Positions 35,541 through 46,193 of a stretch of 51,442 bases of DNA are shown in pieces (positions within the stretch are counted from its first letter, which is position 1; each line of letters starts with the position of its first letter). The notes below the pieces were generated by a model. It saw only the letters and a list, made by a program, of their open reading frames with translations, made no database searches and was not told the DNA's origin. The translations under genes and the position numbers were made by a program. Source of the stretch: Poteriospumella lacustris (lineage: Eukaryota > Sar > Chrysophyceae > Chromulinales > Dinobryaceae); contig SMOI01000233.1 of assembly GCA_008000375.1 (NCBI GenBank), forward strand, positions 1 to 51,442, written 5' to 3'.

Positions 35541-36437
35541 TCAGTAGAAGCGCGAGAGGTTCTTCGGATTGACGCATTCCTGTGGACACATCGCCCCGGC
35601 GACCAGCGAGCGATCGAACGCGAAGTTGGTGGCCTGGGCGAGGGCCACGATGCTGCCGTACGACGGGCCATGGCAGTTGTCCAGAGCGATGTTCCGCAGG
35701 GCAGGCAACACGGCGTTCTCGACGGCGCAGTCGCCGAGGAAGTACAGGTCGCTCGTCGGCAGCCGACAGTCCTTCAACTGCAGCGACGTCAGCTTCGCGG
35801 CGACAGCAACGCCCGCCGGGAGGCCGAGGCTGCTCCACATCGATGCAACCTGCGCGCGCGGCGAGGGGAAGCACCCGAACAGCGAACCGCGGTCGATCTG
35901 ATGCGCTCGGATGCCGCGCAGCGAGGCAGCTTCCAGATTCGGCATCGCCAGTAACAGGCACAACAGCGCCGCCGACGCATTTCCGTCCAAGCCGCCGAAG
36001 TCGAAGACAACGTGGCGCAGGTTGCGGGGCAGAGGCCGCGACCGATCATCGCCCGTGCACCAAACGAAGTGGCCGTCCACGTCGCCGGCCGCCGTCACCG
36101 TTGACGAACACGAGAAAATGCGGTCCCAGACGCCGAGATCGCCTGCAGCGAGGCTTGCCGCATGAGCCACTTCGGTGACTGCGACCATCGGGATTTCGTG
36201 GGGCAATCTGCCGCCGCCTCTCGAAGCGTCGCCGTCGAACATCGCGAACATGGACACGTCCGGATCGTCGAAGCTGCCCAGACCGTGCAACAGAGGCTCA
36301 TAGTCCTCGATGGGTTCCTCGATTGAGTGGGTGGGGACTGAAGCTTTGAAGACGTTGCGCAACATGCGGAACGTGGAGTTGATCACGATCTCGTGGACCA
36401 GGAGCTCGCACCACGCCGCGCAGACGTCCTCGTCCAT
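35541..36437 (-). CDS. Leucine-rich-repeat-like protein
   Basis: 298 aa from the ATG at 36437 (MDEDVCAAWCELLVHEIVIN); the frame stays open upstream to 36893 but that part includes repeat-derived sequence and looks non-coding. The C-terminal half has LRR-like spacing: LRHVVFDFGGLDGNASAALL, LAMPNLEAASLRGIRAHQI, AAKLTSLQLKDCRLP, LPALRNIALDNCHG. The N-terminal half is helical. Such proteins are often substrate adaptors or scaffolds, but no F-box is evident. Milder codon bias than its neighbours. The function is unknown. Confidence 0.6.
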   Translation of the reverse strand: MDEDVCAAWCELLVHEIVINSTFRMLRNVFKASVPTHSIEEPIEDYEPLLHGLGSFDDPDVSMFAMFDGDASRGGGRLPHEIPMVAVTEVAHAASLAAGDLGVWDRIFSCSSTVTAAGDVDGHFVWCTGDDRSRPLPRNLRHVVFDFGGLDGNASAALLCLLLAMPNLEAASLRGIRAHQIDRGSLFGCFPSPRAQVASMWSSLGLPAGVAVAAKLTSLQLKDCRLPTSDLYFLGDCAVENAVLPALRNIALDNCHGPSYGSIVALAQATNFAFDRSLVAGAMCPQECVNPKNLSRFY

Positions 36438-37577
36438 TGTCAGCGGAAAGCAAAGCAGCAATGCCACTGCGTGTGGACGTCCGCAGCGTAATTGTAGGTG
36501 ATCGACGTGAAAATGAAGTGCCAAGTGCCAAGTGCCAGTCGAGCAGAGCAGCGTCGCTGGGCGCTGGGAGGCCCATCCCAATGTACACAGACCACCCAGA
36601 TTCTGGAAGATCATGCACAGACTGCCCAAACAATCCCAACCCAGACACAGTTCGTCATTCCAACCTGGCCACGTGTAGTGTCCGCGCACTGTCAAGTACC
36701 ATTTGTTTTGAACAGAGACATTCGTGAGAACTTTGAGCAACTTACTGATTGGAGAAAAGCAGCGCAGTCCTGGTAAAGTGCGCAATACCGAGAATCCAGA
36801 ACGAGTTGAGTGGTGAGGGTGGTGCTTCTGCATAGATCTTCCGTCGACTTTGCTCTTCACCAGTTCGACACATACACCAACCAACTGCGTCACATATTTC
36901 TCTTTACCTCTTATGATGCTAACGAGAACGAACAGGAAGAAGTATCTCGTCTTGCCGGTAACTCAGCCATACGAGAGAACCCCGACCAGATCATGTTTCG
37001 TACCGTAAATGGAAAGCCGTCAATACTGCTTGGAAAACTGCAGAAAAACAGCACACATTGTGCATTGCACAGAAAAGTATCCATTCGCGTGGGGAGAACA
37101 CTGTTCTACGGCGATTCCGACCGTTCTCATTCGAAAGACGCGCGATATTTCTGTTGGCCAGCGATATTTGTGCCGTAAACCGGCCAGAACTATTGAATTG
37201 TCGCTCGGGAAAGAGACGTTTAAGTTTCGCGGGATAGAGAGCGGCAAAAGGGACTCAAGCAATCGATAGCCACTCCTCTGGCGTCACCCCAAGCGACGGC
37301 TCACGGCAGAACAACGCGGTGCGCCAGTGGCTCAGGCGTGCTCTGCTCTGCTCAGCAGGGCACGCTGCTCGCTCTGCTCGACCCTGCAGAGAGCAACCGC
37401 CAGGCCTCGCCAGGTGACCGTACGCGGAGCGAGAAGAGGTCGAGCGGTTGGGTGGCGCACTGAGGAGGGTTATCGGCGGCGGTCTATCTAACGGAGCGGT
37501 CTACAGTCTACGGTGAACGGTGCCACAGCGGCGGCGCTGTGGCGATGGGTGGCTGGGCAAACGAGGCGAGAGGCGGC
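36438..37577. other. Gap with a repeat-tail fragment, 1.1 kb
   Basis: It holds a tandem ccaagtgccaagtgcca (36518-36534), a short match to the tail of the dispersed repeat (36633-36670), and an AT-richer stretch (36800-37200) with an ATG-less plus frame of 122 codons that I do not accept as a gene. Around 37335-37400 a gctctgctctgctcagcagg stretch with gcagagagcaa could form a weak hairpin. Confidence 0.4.
36633..36670 (-). repeat. Possible third copy of the repeat tail
   Basis: On the minus strand, ggccaggttggaatgacg and gtgtctgggttgggat match the end of repeat copies A and B (ggttggaatgacg...gtctgggatggg) over about 38 bp with roughly 80% identity. Sequence beyond it is at most weakly similar, so only a fragment or a chance match is present. 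Confidence 0.35.
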
Positions 37578-40500
37578 TTAGGTCTGCGCCGCGTCGTCGC
37601 TGCACAGCGCCAGCAGCTGCGGGGCGTAGGCGCGCACGTCGGCCGACAGCTGCGCGTCGTCGGCCATCGCCCGCAGCTTCGCGACGGCGCCGTGGTCGGC
37701 CGCGAGCGCCGCCGCAATGGCCGCGCGGCGCGAGGGCAGCGCGAGGAGGTAGCAGAGCGCCGCGGCGGCCACGTCGAACGTGAAGGGCGCGTCCTCGTTG
37801 AGCTGCGCCACGAGCGCCGCGTCGACGTCGACGAAGGCGTCGGCGGCGGCGAAGGCCGCGCGGCACTCGGCGTCGACGAGCAAGTTGCGCAGCAGGTTCA
37901 CCGCCTCTTTGCGCACGCCGGCGCTCGCGTCTCGCAGCAGCGGCGCGACCAGCGCCAGGCCGCCGCCCGCGACGATCGCGCTCTTGTTGCGCGGGACCAT
38001 CGCCGCGACGTTGCCGAGGGCCCCGGCGGCCTCCTCGCGCAGGCCGCCGTGGGCGTCGCGCAGCAGCGGCAGCAGCCGCGCGATCGCCGCGGCGCCCACC
38101 GCCTCTTTGTTCTCGCGGCTCAGCGCCGCCAACGTGCGCAACGCGCCGGCGGCCTCGACGCGGACGGTGACGTGCGCGCTGCTCAGCAGCGCCGCGAGCA
38201 GTTCGATGGCGCCCGCCTCGCGCAGCGCGTCCTTCGCCGCTTTGTCGATGGCGAAGCTGCGCAGCGTCGCCGCCGCCGCCTCGCGCAGCTGTCGCGCGCC
38301 GGCGGCGTCCTCGTCGCGCGCGAGGTCCGCGCGCAGCGCCGCCAGCACCGCGGGCGCCGCCTGCGCCTCGAGCAGCGCCGCGCGGTTCTGCGGCTCGGCG
38401 AGCGTCGCGTAGCGCAGCGCCTGCAGCGCGCTCAGCTGCGCCTCGCGGCGCACGTCGGCGCACAGCAGCGCCACGAGCCGCGGCAGGCCGCCGGCCGCGC
38501 GCAGCGCCGCTTTGCTCTCCGCCTCGCCGATGAGCGCCGCGTGCAGCGCCGCCGCCGCCGCCTCGCGCAGCGCCTCGTCCGCTGCCGCCAGCGCCGCCAC
38601 CGCCGCCTCGACGCCGCCGGCCGCCCGCACGGCGCCGCGGCCCGCCTTGTCGCTCGCGCAGAGGCGCAGCGCCGACGCGGCGAAGCGGCGCGTCTCGTCG
38701 CCCTCGTCGGCGTCGCCGACCAGCGCCGCCAGCGCCGCGAAGCCGCCGTCGACCGCGCGCAGCGCCGCGCGGTTCTCCGCGTCGACGACGGCCGACCACA
38801 GCGCAGCGGCCGCCGCGTGGCGCGTCTCGGCGACCGCCGAGCGCAGCAGCGCGGCCAGTCGCGGCAGCGCGTCGAGCGCGCGCGCGGCCGCCTTCGCCTC
38901 GGGGCGGCGCAGCAGGTTGCACAGCGCCAGCGCCGCGACGCCCGCCTCGACGTCGTCGCCGCGCCGCAGCAGCGCCACGAGCCGCGCGAGGACGTCGGCC
39001 GCCTCGACCATCGCCGCGCGGTGACGCTCCTCGCGCGCCAGGCGCCGCAGCACGTTCAGCGCGGCGACGCGCCGCTCGCGGCCGGCGGCGTCCAGCGCGT
39101 CGAGCAGCCGGCGGCGCAGTCGGTCCTCGCGCTCGGCGGTGTCCTCGAGGCGGTCGTCGGCGTCCGCCGGCGACGCGGGCGACGCGGCGACGCGGGCGCC
39201 GCCTCGTGGCGGTCGCGGTCGGCGTCGAGGCACGCGCCGAGCCGCGTCAGCGCCGCCTCCGTCGCGGCGGCCGCGTCGTCGTCGCCGCCGTCGCCACCGT
39301 CGCCGTCGGCGGCGGCGGCGACGGGCGCCTCGACGAGGCGCAGCGCCTCGTCCAGCGCGCGCACCGTGCGCAGCCGCCGCAGCAGCGCGAGCGAGACGCC
39401 GTCGCGCTGGTAACGCTGCAGCGCCGCGAGCGCGCGCTTCAGCAGCGGCCGGCGCGCGGAGCGACTGGCGTCGGTGGCGTTGGCCTCGAGCGCCTGCAGC
39501 GTGTCGACGTCGTCGACGTCGGCGAGGTAGCGGCCCGTCAGCTCCGCCGCGTCGAGGTCGGCGTTGGCCGCCACGCGCGCCGCGAGGTCTCTGCAGCAGC
39601 CGCAGCGCACGAGCAGCAGCAGCGCGTCGTCGCTCGTCAGCGTCGCGAGCGGCGCCGTCGTCGGCGGCGCTGGCGACGGCGGCGCGGACGGCGCAGCGGC
39701 GGCGACGGGCGACGCGGCGGCGGGCGGCGGCGTCGCGGGCTGCGCGCCGCGCGGCGCGGCGGCGAGGTCGTCGAGCAGCAGCAGCGCGTCGGCCGCCGTC
39801 GGCCGCGTCGCCGGCTGCACGTGCGCGAGGATGGCGGCGGCGACGGCGGCGACGGAGCCGCGGTCGGCGCCGCGGTCGCTGGCGGCGACGAGGCGCAGCC
39901 GGTCGAGCAGCACCGCGCGCTTCGCCTCGTCGCGCGCGACGACGCCGCTGAGCCGCTGCTGCAGCGCCAGCTCCGCGAAGACGCAGCCGAGCGCCCAGAC
40001 GTCGTCGCGGCCGTCGTAGGCGGCGCCCGCCAGCTTCTCCGCGCTGCTGTAGAGCGGCGTCCCGGCGCCGACGGTGGCGCGCGCCGCGGCGGCGCCGTCG
40101 ACGTCGCGCGCCGTGCCGAAGTCGACGAGGGTGACGGCGTCGAGCGTCGGCGCGACGAGGACGTTGGCGGGCTTCACGTCGCGGTGTAGCACGCGCGCGT
40201 CGCCGTGCAGATAGACGAGCGCCGAGGCCAGCTGCCGCATCCACCGCGCCAGCGGCAGCGGCCGCGCGGGCGGCGCCGCCGGCTCGACGAACGTCTCGAG
40301 CGGCGCGCCGGGCGCCAGCTCCATCACGACGAAGAACTGCGCGCGCGCCGCGTCGAAGAAGCTGTGCACGCAGCGCACGACGTGCGCGTGGCGCAGGCCG
40401 CGCAGCGTGAGCGCCTCGCGCTCGATCGCGTCCTCGTCGACGCCCAGCTGCGCCGCGCGCGCCACGTCGATCTGCTTCAGCGCGTAGCGGCGGCCGTCGC

Positions 40501-41356
40501 CTGCGTAGCGCGCGGCGCTCGTGACGCCGAAGGCGCCGGCGCCGAGGCGCTCGCCGATGGCGAAGCGCGCGCTGATGTCGACGTCGTCGGCGGGGAAGGC
40601 GCTGGCGCCGGGCGGCTGGCGCCGCAGCTGCGACAGCGACAGCATCTCGTTTACCTGTCGCGCCACGAAGCCGCCGAGCCGCGCCGCGTCGGCGTCGCTG
40701 TCGACGCCGCCCGCCGCGTCGCCGCGGAGGCCGTTCGCCTCGCCGACGCGCTGCACCGTCTCGCGCACCGCGGCGCCGCAGTGGCTCAGCGCCTCGACGT
40801 CCTCCGGCAGCGCCTCGCCGCGCGCCGCCGCGTCGCGCAGCTTGTTCACCTCGCGCACGACGTCGTCGCGCAGGCTCTTCGCGAAGGCCGCCAGCAGCGC
40901 CGCCTGCGCCGTCCGCGCGTCGGCCGCGCCGCCGTCGCCAACGCCGCTGCCGTTGCGGACGATCGTCGTGATCGCGCAGAAGTCGTCGCGCAGTCGCGTC
41001 AGCTGCGCGTCGAGGTCGAAGAACCGCTGCGCCACCTGTTTGCTGCTGCGCACGGCGGCGAGGAAGGCCGCCACCTCGTCGACGCGCTGCGCCGCGCCGC
41101 GCTGCGCCCGTCGCTTCTTCGGCTGCAGCGAGGCGATGAAGTCGAAGGCCTCGTCGACGAACGTCTTCAGCACCGCCACCAGCCGCTCAAACTGCGGGTG
41201 CGCGCGCAGCGCCGGTTCGCTGAGGATGATTTCGAACTGCGCCAGCCGCGCGGCGAAGCTCTGGCACAGCGCGCGGTTGGCCGTGACCTGCTGCACGGCC
41301 TCTTCGATCTTTCCGATGACTTTGACGACGGCGGAGGCGAGGGCCACCACGCTCAT
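37578..41356 (-). CDS. Helical-bundle / protein kinase / armadillo-repeat fusion protein
   Basis: About 1,259 aa once a single frame break near 39,190-39,240 is bridged. Residues 1-130 form an amphipathic helical domain (KVIGKIEEAVQQVTANRALC, FVDEAFDFIASLQ, RFFDLDAQLTRLRDDF) similar in pattern to the four-helix HeLo/MLKL N-domain. Residues ~265-520 are a kinase: GAGAFG loop (272-277), Lys294 in YALKQID, HRDVKPAN (391-398), DFG (412-414), GTPLYSSAEK in place of APE, and DDVWALGC. All catalytic residues are present. Residues ~600-700 are helical, then at least ten armadillo-type repeats follow (LPRLVALLCADV, GALRTLAALSRENKEA, GALGNVAAMVPRNKSAI, NLLRNLLVDAECR). Start ATG at 41356 (MSVVALASAVV), stop TAA at 37578. 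The break lies in a gcgacgcgg repeat and is probably a sequencing indel; otherwise kinase and ARM parts would be separate genes. It is likely a signalling kinase; the substrate is unknown. Confidence 0.8.
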
Positions 41357-41882
41357 TGTGTAATCTGCCGTCGAAACGAACCAGTTATGGATATGGCGAC
41401 GAGCCCACGATCAGACGCTGAGCTGAGACGACCCGCCGCCTCTTCGTCGTCGTCGATCGGATCTTCGATCGCCGATCCGATCGCCGATCGCCGATCGGAC
41501 CGCTGGGAGGGACACGACGACGACGACGCCGACGCCGACGCCGACGACACGACAAAGGACAAGAGACAAAGGACAAGAGACAAGAGCACTGTACATATTT
41601 TGTAGCGATACATAGGGTATACATTGGATATTAGATCTCTCCCTCAGTACAAAGGGACACGCTGCCTCCGGCCCCGGCTCCGGCCTCCGCCATGAGGCGG
41701 GGGCACGGGAGAGACGAAGGCGACGAGACACGCCGGTTGCGGTGGGAGGAGCGGCGAAGGGGAAGACTTAACGCCGACGGTTACAGCGCCACAGCGACAC
41801 GGCGACACGGCGACACGGCGACACAGAGAGAGCCGCGAGACACCGGCCGCGGGACACGACACAGGCGACGCGGCAGGCGACG
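41357..41882. other. Gap with short direct repeats
   Basis: Between two minus-strand genes. It contains clustered gatc words (gatcggatcttcgatcgccgatccgatcgccgatcgccgatcgg, 41456-41500, here given by position), a gacgccgacgcc run (41528-41549) and gacaaaggacaagagacaaag-type repeats (41552-41586). No coding frame is supported. It presumably holds the promoter of the kinase gene and the 3' end of the transporter gene. Confidence 0.4.
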
Positions 41883-44424
41883 CTACAGGACGAGGCGGAT
41901 GAGGAGGAAGCCGAGGGTGGCGATGAGGAGGAGGACGACGACGGAGAGCAGGAGGCCGGTTTTGAGGAAGTCGGCGACGGAGAGAAACGGCTGCTGGAAG
42001 TCGTCGACGATGAGCAGCGAGTTGACGTTGGGGAACGAGGAGAAGGGCAGCGCCATGGCGGCCGACACGGCGAAGGCCGCGCCCAGCACGACGGCCTCGG
42101 GCATGTCGAGCGTGCGGCCGATGGAGGCGATGATGGGCATGAGGATGAGCGAGGCCACCGTGTGCGACACGAAGGTGGCCACGGTGCAGCAGAAGCACAG
42201 GACGCAGAAGAAGGCCAGCCACGGCCGCCCCAGCGGCAGCGCGCAGGTGATCACGTCGGACAGGTAGCCCAGCAGGCCCGAGGAGGCGATGGCCTTGCCG
42301 AGCACGTTGCCGCCGCCCACGAGGAAGAGCGTGTGCCAGGACAGCGAGTTGAAGTCCACCTCCGACAGCATCCCCGAGCCGAACATCGCCACGACGAAGA
42401 GCAGCGCCACCACGGCGATGTCGCCGAAGCTCGCCTTGATGCAGGCGAACAGCGCGAAGAGCACCAGCGTGCACAGCGACAGCACCATCACCGTCACGTT
42501 GCGCCGCGTGAAGACGCTGCCCTGCGGGTCGAAGACGATCACGGGGATGCGCTTGATGTCCGTCGGCGGCACCAGCACCGTCAGCAGGAACCACGCGATC
42601 AGCGTCGACAGCGTGCAGAACGGCACCGAGATCAGCAGCCACGACCCGAACGACACCGACAGCTTCATCTGCGACACACACACACACACAGCGCGACACA
42701 GAGACAGGGGTGAGACACAGCGACACAGAGGGCGGGGCGAGACACAGACAGAGACACAGACAGCGACACAGAGGAAGAGAGAGAGAGAGAGAGAGAGACA
42801 GGGGCGAGACACACTGCGACACACCCACACATACAGTGTGACACACTGCGACACACCCGTGCGACACACAGAGACACAGAGACACGGAGACACACAGAGA
42901 CACGGACACGGACCTGTTCGAGGTAGGAGACGGCGAGGACGTTCTGGAGACTGGAGATGGGCGTCATCATGCCGCCGATGTTGCAGGCGTAGGCCAGGCC
43001 CAGCAGCAGCGCCTTGGAGAAGCGCGAGTCGGTGGGCAGGTCGCGCACGATGGGCAGGATGATGGCGGCGCAGAGGATGGGCGCCGTGTGGTTGGAGATC
43101 CACATCGACAGGAAGAGGCCCAGGAACATCACCGCGAGGATGAACAGCGGCGGGTGCTCGCCCAGCGAGTGCTGCAGGTACGACGCCAGGCGCAGCTCCA
43201 GCTGGCAGCGCGAGAACGCGGTGGAGATGGTGTAGCCGCCCAGCAGCAGCACCGTCGTGTGGTTGAACATGTGGTCGATCACGAACTGCGCCGCGTCCTC
43301 GCGCGCCATGAGGCGGTAGCTCTGCGCCGCGCCGCCGCCGCCGCCACCGCTGCCGCTGCCGGCCGCCGCGGGCTCCTTGAGCACGTCCATGAGCACGACG
43401 AGGACGGGCACGAGCAGCGCCGTGGCGAAGTACGGAATGGCCTCGGTGACCCACAGCAGCACGACGAAGACGGTGAGCGCGAGGCAGCGCGAGGCCGCCG
43501 GGTCGGTGGGCAGCACGGCGGGCGTCGACGCGAGCACGACGAAGACGAGCACGGACGCGGCGAGGTTCGGGAAGCGCACCGAGGGGAAGATGTCGTCGGA
43601 CGAGCGCATCTGCTGCTCCGTGGCGAAGCGCTCCCACTCGATGAGCTTGTCGCGCGACACCAGCGACGTCACCTGCTCCATCAGCGTCACGGGCTCCGCC
43701 GCGTGGCTGAACGACTGGCGCTCGATCGTCTTGAGCCAGCCCTCGAGCGTGGCGGTCTGCATGACCTTGTCGTGCTTCTTGATGATCTTGTAGAGGCCCG
43801 TCTTGTTCAGCTCGCAGAACGAGCGCAGCGCCGCCAGGTCCACGTAGATGTCGCGCAGCCGCAGCAGGTACGACGCGTCCGCGCTCGTGTGGTGGCTGCG
43901 GTACGCGTTCCGCCGCTCCGACAGGATCTCCTCGAGCGAGATGCGCAGCTCGGCCAGCTTGCCGATGTAGAAGTTGTTGGCGCGGCTCATGTCCTCGGCC
44001 ACCACCGCGAAGAAGTCGAGGCTCTCGTCGGCCGCCGCGCCGCCCTCGCCGTGGAAGGAGCCCTGTCCGTCGCTCAGCGAGCCCATCGAGGGGTTGCTCT
44101 GGTTGAGCGTGCGGCGCTTCGGGTTCAGCGGCGTGTTCTCGCACGACGCCTGACCCGACTCGAGCGTCGTCATCTGCACGCTCGACAGCGACCCGTTCGA
44201 CACGTTGCGCTTCTCCGCCTGCTTCTTCCGCCGCTCCTCCTCTCTGTCAGCGAGGAAGCGCAGCCTTCGGATGATGCGCTTGAGCTTGCCGTATTGAATG
44301 TACTGGGCGACGAGGGGCATGGCGCAGTGAGAGCGAGCGACAGGCGAAAGGACAGTGGCGCGACGCTTACGTAGTTCTTCCATGGCTCGTAGATGCCCAA
44401 TTGAAGCTGCTTTCCGAACTTCAT
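41883..44424 (-). CDS. SPX-domain SLC13-type phosphate transporter (Pho91-like)
   Basis: Three exons: 44424-44371, 44302-42914 and 42668-41883; introns of 68 and 245 nt (GT-AG). The product is 742 aa. The N-terminus MKFGKQLQLGIYEPWKNY continues across the intron into YIQYGKLKRIIRRL, a canonical SPX start whose basic residues bind inositol pyrophosphates. More SPX helices follow (AEDMSRANNFYIGKLAELRI, LNKTGLYKIIKKHDKV). The C-terminal two thirds are an SLC13/DASS permease with about 11-12 membrane segments, including LLLGGYTISTAFSRCQLE, MWISNHTAPILCAAIILP (SNT motif) and, in the second half, TVATFVSHTVASLILMPI (SHT motif) and LPFSSFPNVNS. Yeast Pho91 exports phosphate from the vacuole, so vacuolar or acidocalcisomal location is plausible. 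A Gly-rich insert precedes one of the loops. Confidence 0.93.
42669..42913 (-). repeat. Microsatellite-filled intron of the SPX transporter gene
   Basis: This 245-nt intron is about three times the usual size here and consists largely of gacaca/gagacacagagacac units and a (ga)n run of about 26 bp (42775-42800), with (ca)n at 42676-42689. The donor GTCCGT and acceptor TCGCAG flank it. Length polymorphism is expected. Confidence 0.85.
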
Positions 44425-44978
44425 CTTGAATCCGCTGCTCAGGCGTGGAGATCCGTCGAGGTCGCTGAGGGGGGAGTGTTGCGCGAAGGGCCGCGAGAAC
44501 GTCGATTCTTGCAAAGACGATGCGGCGCTCAAGAGGCAAGCGATACTCCTGGCGGTTTGGCGACCGAGCGTTCCGGATCCGAAGGTCAGATGGCTCACGG
44601 GGGCGCTGGATTCGATGTGATTCGGCGATTGAATCGACCGAAAAGCGCCGCGGCGCATTTCCGTGTCCCTGACGGACGGACGGCCGCCTGTGCGGGCCGC
44701 GGGAGACGGCCGCCCCGAGACGGCCGAATAGCGGAATTCCTCTCGAGAGAGGAATTCCTCTCAACGGCGCAGAGGGAGGGCGTCTGCGGCGCCCGGCCCT
44801 GGTCCTCGTGTGTCGGTGCAGCGGTGCTCACGGCGACGGCGGTCGCAGGTCGCAGCGCGGGCCACCATCTTCGTCGATTAGCCCGCTGCCAGTCACAACT
44901 CGTTGGCCAATCCGCACTCTCCGCTCTTCCTACCGCCTTCCAATCGCGTGGGTAGTGTGGCGCTGCAGCGAGGCCATC
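44425..44978. promoter_or_regulatory. Bidirectional promoter between transporter and MMS19 genes
   Basis: 554 bp between divergent starts. It contains an interrupted palindrome with arms gaattcctctc and gagaggaattc (44734-44757) and otherwise GC-rich DNA with no accepted gene. The plus frame of MMS19 is open upstream to 44808, but the conserved protein begins at 44979. Confidence 0.4.
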
Positions 44979-45893
44979 ATGGAGGAACTTCTGGTCGCGT
45001 TCATCAAGCAGCCGGGCAACGGCTGCGACGTGACGCGCATCACCGAGGCCATGACCGCCCAGCAGCTCTCCCTATCCGACCTGATCGAGATGCTGGAGCT
45101 CCCTCTCACTAGCAAAGACGAGCGCGAGCGCAACCGCTCGACGCTGCTCATCGCGACGCTGCTGGAGAACGCGGCGCTGGTGACCGCGACGCCGCCGGTG
45201 CTGCACCTGTTCGTGGTCTTCTTCTGTCGACGCCTGCAGGACTTCCCGTCCATCTCTCCCTCGCTGCAGGCGCTGACGACGATCGTGACACTGTACGCGG
45301 CGTCGCTGGAGGCGCGCAACTGCGACGTGGTGGACATCGTCGAGTCGGTGACGCGCTCGGTGCACGTCCCGTCGTACGCGCAGTCGGTGCGCCAGCGCGC
45401 CTTCGACCTGCTGCACGCGATGGTGCACGAGACGCAGCACGTGCTGCCGCAGCTGCGCGTCGTGGGCGGGCTGTTCCTCGAGGGCGTCGCGGCCGTCGTC
45501 GAGGGCGAAAAGGACCCGCGCTGCCTGCTGCGCGGCCTGCACACGGCGCGCCGCGCCATCGCCGAGCTGGCCGACCACCTCGCGGACCCGCTGCCGGACG
45601 CCGAGGCGGAGGGGCTGACGGTGGGCGAGCGCCTGTTCGCGCAGCTGTGCGTCTACTTCCCCATCGCGTTCCGCCCGCCGCCCGACGACCCCGTCGGCGT
45701 GCGCCCCGAGGCGCTCGAGGCGGCGCTCGAGGACTGTCTCTGCGGCGCGCGCGCCATGACGCGCTTCTCGGTGCCGTTCTTCGTCGAGCAGCTGCTGAGC
45801 AACGAGGCGGCCGACGCGCGCGTCGCGGCGCTGCGCGCGCTGCTCGACGGCGACGGCGACGGATCTGAAACGGTTTTGGGGCGAAAAGTGTAA
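44979..45893 (+). CDS. MMS19: MMS19 N-terminal domain, truncated gene
   Basis: 304 codons. The product matches the N-terminal domain of MMS19, the adaptor of the cytosolic iron-sulfur targeting complex that delivers clusters to DNA repair and replication enzymes. Landmarks: ERNRSTLLIATLLENAA, LHLFVVFFCRRLQDFPSISP, GLFLEGVAAVVEGEKDPRCL, VYFPIAFRPPPDDPVGVRPE, FSVPFFVEQLLSNEAADARV. Family members are about 1,000 residues with HEAT repeats to the C-terminus, where clients and CIA2B bind. Here the frame stops at 45893, right after the N-domain (GDGSETVLGRKV), and the next 300 bp hold no continuation in any frame. Either the gene was cut by a rearrangement, the rest lies elsewhere, or the sequence is misassembled. 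Confidence 0.85.
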   Translation: MEELLVAFIKQPGNGCDVTRITEAMTAQQLSLSDLIEMLELPLTSKDERERNRSTLLIATLLENAALVTATPPVLHLFVVFFCRRLQDFPSISPSLQALTTIVTLYAASLEARNCDVVDIVESVTRSVHVPSYAQSVRQRAFDLLHAMVHETQHVLPQLRVVGGLFLEGVAAVVEGEKDPRCLLRGLHTARRAIAELADHLADPLPDAEAEGLTVGERLFAQLCVYFPIAFRPPPDDPVGVRPEALEAALEDCLCGARAMTRFSVPFFVEQLLSNEAADARVAALRALLDGDGDGSETVLGRKV

Positions 45894-46193
45894 CGGTCGA
45901 CGGACAGTCGCGGCTGATTAAAGAGGCTTAACTGCTGCGCCCAGGGCGCGGCGAATGTACATGGGAGAGCGAAAAATGATGCGGCGGGCGGCGGCCGCGC
46001 CGGACGATGCGCGCGCGAACGCGGCGGGCGAGCGACGAAGCGTCGTCGTCGTCGACGCAGTGCGGCGCGGCGCATAGCGCGCGACGCGGACGCCGCCGAA
46101 ACAAATTTTGAGGCGCCACCGCCGCAGCGGCGACCGGTGACGGCGACAGTGACGGCGATGGCTGCGACGGCGGCGGGGGCCGCGACCGTCGCG
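45894..46193. other. Gap after truncated MMS19
   Basis: 300 bp between convergent genes. It includes attaaag (45916-45922) and acaaatttt (46102-46110), which could serve 3' end formation. No HEAT-repeat-like sequence is found in any frame. Confidence 0.4.

Noticed and set aside
36810-37178. Plus-strand frame of 122 codons
   Set aside because: It has no ATG start and no match to any family; chance in AT-richer DNA is enough.
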